Shown: positions 62,723 to 64,000 of the stretch, one piece after another
Position numbering within the stretch: position 1 is the first letter of the stretch
Layout: every line of letters begins with the position of its first letter
NCBI RefSeq assembly: GCF_014349105.1
Contig: NZ_JACSJI010000003.1
Location: 62,001 to 126,000, forward strand
Direction: 5' to 3'
Length of the DNA: 64,000 nucleotides
From: Caulobacter sp. 17J80-11
GTDB lineage: Bacteria; Pseudomonadota; Alphaproteobacteria; Caulobacterales; Caulobacteraceae
Translations under genes and position numbers: made by a program
Notes under the pieces: generated by a model
Database searches by the model: none
Told to the model about the DNA's origin: nothing
The model's input: only the letters and a program-made list of their open reading frames with translations

Positions 62723-62728
62723 CCATAT
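62700..62728 (+). promoter_or_regulatory. Heat-shock sigma-32-like promoter of hsp20
   Basis: CTTGGGG (62700-62706), 14-base spacer, CCCCATAT (62721-62728). The RpoH consensus is CTTGAAA, 13-14 bases, CCCCATNT: the -10 box matches fully and the -35 box matches in CTTG. The start would fall near 62735, giving a 5' leader of about 140 bases. Confidence 0.65.
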
Positions 62729-62735
62729 ATTTCTT

Positions 62736-62867
62736 GTCGCCGAGGCCTCCAGGGGGCTTCGGCGGCGGCCCCCGAGGCGACCCAGCCTGCGGCGCCGCCG
62801 CGTCCCTTTCGGACGAGACGACACCACGACTTCGCCAGCTTCGAGCGGCTCCACTCTTAGAGAGGAG
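62736..62867 (+). promoter_or_regulatory. Structured hsp20 leader with hairpin over the ribosome-binding site
   Basis: Hairpin I pairs GTCGCC (62736-62741) with GGCGAC (62776-62781) and, inside, GGGGGC (62752-62757) with GCCCCC (62768-62773). The last hairpin pairs CTCC (62849-62852) and CTC (62854-62856) with GAG (62860-62862) and GGAG (62864-62867) around an A/A mismatch and a TTA loop. GGAG is the hsp20 ribosome-binding site. A short, mismatched stem on that site is the design of RNA thermometers (ROSE or FourU class); the sequence is not a clear member of either. Confidence 0.5.
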
Positions 62868-62874
62868 ATGTGAG

Positions 62875-63456
62875 ATGCTACGCGATCTCGCGCCCTGGAC
62901 GCCTGAACGAAACCTCATCCCGCGTGGGATGGATTCCGTCCTGACGCTCAACAGGGAAATGACTCGCCTGTTCGAGCGCCTGGCCCGCGACGGTTTTGAC
63001 CTCGCCTATCCTGCCTACGCCTACCGGGCGGACACTCCCGCCGCCTCGGTCTGGCCGCAGGTCGAGATTTACGAAGCCGAGACCGGCTACAAGGTCAGCG
63101 CCGAACTGCCCGGAGTCGACGAGAAGGATGTCGAAGTCCTGCTCGAAGACGACGGGACCCTGATGATCAGGGGCGACAAACACGTCGAACATGAAGGCGT
63201 CGGAGCCTTCAGCGAACGCATGTACGGGCATTTCGAACGCACCATCGCGCTCGGACCGGCCGTTGATGCCACCCGCTGCGGGGACGACTGCAAGGCGACC
63301 TTCAAGAACGGCGTCCTGACCGTCTTCATTCCGAAGGCGGCCGAGGCCTCCCAGTACCGGAAGATTCCGGTCAACGGGGCGGCCGACAAGCAAGCGGCCC
63401 CGGCCCCGCAAGGCGCCGAAGCCGAAACGGCCGCGCCTTTCCGTAAGGCGGCGTGA
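62875..63456 (+). CDS. hsp20: Small heat-shock protein (Hsp20/alpha-crystallin family)
   Basis: A 193-residue protein. Residues 1-55 are a variable N-terminal arm, about 60-160 the alpha-crystallin domain (VWPQVEIYEAETGYKVSAEL; LMIRGDKH; FKNGVLTVFIPK with the GVL motif), and the rest an Ala/Pro-rich tail. It holds unfolding proteins in an ATP-independent way. The ATG at 62875 has AGAGGAG seven bases upstream, inside a hairpin. A sigma-32-like promoter precedes it, so it should be heat-induced. Confidence 0.93.
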   Translation: MLRDLAPWTPERNLIPRGMDSVLTLNREMTRLFERLARDGFDLAYPAYAYRADTPAASVWPQVEIYEAETGYKVSAELPGVDEKDVEVLLEDDGTLMIRGDKHVEHEGVGAFSERMYGHFERTIALGPAVDATRCGDDCKATFKNGVLTVFIPKAAEASQYRKIPVNGAADKQAAPAPQGAEAETAAPFRKAA

Positions 63457-63459
63457 CCG

Positions 63460-64000
63460 TCAAGCCGGCGGCGAAATCTCCGCAAGGAGCGCCTTCGCCG
63501 CCGGTTCGTCGTCGAAGCGCGCGCGGATACGCCAGGGGCTCACCCGCGCGCGCCAGCGGGGCGGCAGTCGCACCCAATCCTTTTCCGTCGTCACCAGCCC
63601 GGCGCCTGACGCCTCAGCGCGCCCGGCGAGGCGCTTCAGCGTGACCTCGTCGTAGGCGGCGTGGTCGGGGAACGGCTCGAAGGCGACCAGCTCCGCGCCG
63701 GCGGTGGTGATTGCGCGCTCGAACTTCCACGGCTTGGCGATGCCGGCGAAGCCGACCAGCGGCCCGGGCGGCGGCGGGGCGGCCTGCTCCAGCCGCGCGA
63801 CCAGCACCGGCTTGCCGACGAACATTTCCAGCAGTTCCGGGTCGGGCGCGGCGAGGTCGGCCGGCAGCAGCACGATCACCGCGTCGGCGCGGGCGAGGCC
63901 CGCGGCCAGCGGCTCGCGCATCGGGCCGACCGGGAACACCGAGCCGTCGCCGAACGGCCACTCGCCGCCGCGGGTCTCGCCATCCACGACCACCAGAGAC
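63460..64000 (-). CDS. lpxK: Tetraacyldisaccharide 4'-kinase, C-terminal part
   Basis: The C-terminal 180 residues of LpxK, which phosphorylates the lipid A precursor at 4'; the N-terminal P-loop half lies beyond position 64000. Visible family features are VVDGETRGG, VFPVGPMREPLAAGLARADAV, VGFAGIAKPWKFE and TTEKDWVRLPP. The frame is open to the window edge (codons continue as SLVVVDGE). It converges with hsp20 three bases from its stop. Confidence 0.93.
   Translation of the reverse strand, partial: SLVVVDGETRGGEWPFGDGSVFPVGPMREPLAAGLARADAVIVLLPADLAAPDPELLEMFVGKPVLVARLEQAAPPPPGPLVGFAGIAKPWKFERAITTAGAELVAFEPFPDHAAYDEVTLKRLAGRAEASGAGLVTTEKDWVRLPPRWRARVSPWRIRARFDDEPAAKALLAEISPPA

Noticed and set aside
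62868-62873. ATG TGA minimal ORF before hsp20
   Set aside because: It lies seven bases ahead of the true ATG. A start-stop of this type can modulate initiation, but nothing shows that it does here.

Overview
This window looks like ordinary core chromosome of a high-GC alphaproteobacterium, most likely family Caulobacteraceae (Caulobacter, Phenylobacterium or a close relative). The inference rests on strong G/C preference at third codon positions, the aroK-aroB-CorC and xseA/purD neighbourhoods, a CheY-like protein with an Arg-rich tail, tandem S46 dipeptidyl-peptidases, DUF1289/DUF2093/DUF3035 proteins, and an endonuclease-type MutL. I see no rRNA, tRNA, CRISPR array, insertion sequence, prophage or defence island. 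I annotate 67 protein genes, two cut by the window ends, very tightly packed: many neighbours overlap by 1-4 bases at ATGA, GTGA, TTGA, TGATG or CTAG.

Layout. 0-11 kb: small housekeeping and stress genes (CBS protein, YeiH-type transporter with a divergent LysR regulator, RluD-type pseudouridine synthase, ExbD, FolE, CysS, DinB, secreted M14 peptidase, SRPBCC protein, glutathione transferase). 11-18 kb: NifU-like protein, YidD, ThrS, then envelope glycosylation genes (two GT2 and one ArnT-like GT39) around an HMG-CoA-lyase-type gene. 18.4-20 kb: retropepsin-like protease and DUF1289 gene, followed by a roughly 800-base stretch holding an orphan terminator, a structured leader, a 46-codon ORF and large palindromes. 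20-30 kb: enoyl-CoA hydratase, two tandem S46 peptidases, a DevBCA-like ABC exporter (permease, ATPase, adaptor), an MscS channel and a threonine aldolase. 30-39 kb: AccA, a membrane acyltransferase behind a LacI-type palindrome, XerD, an unknown secreted protein, AroK, AroB, a CorC-type protein and a GNAT enzyme. 39-46 kb: flavin reductase, TadA, RluB with a long Arg/Gly repeat tail, then a phospholipid cluster (CDP-alcohol transferase-like, unknown membrane protein, CdsA, PlsC), a CPBP protease and RsmD. 46-64 kb: HAD phosphatase, MutL, DUF3035 lipoprotein, LspA, IleS, TMEM175, RibF, MaoC, response regulator, M23 peptidase, DUF2093, XseA, small tail-anchored protein, PurD, L,D-transpeptidase-like protein, amidohydrolase, Hsp20 and the end of LpxK.

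No exotic multi-gene system is visible. The strongest unexplained signals are regulatory RNA. At 19.6-19.9 kb a leader can form a 10-bp stem over the ribosome-binding site of a 46-codon membrane mini-protein gene. Just upstream lies a strong intrinsic terminator with no gene to serve, which suggests a small RNA. At 62.7-62.9 kb hsp20 has a heat-shock-sigma-like promoter set in an inverted repeat and a short hairpin over its ribosome-binding site, which looks like an RNA thermometer. All folds were derived by eye; no energies were computed and no database was searched.
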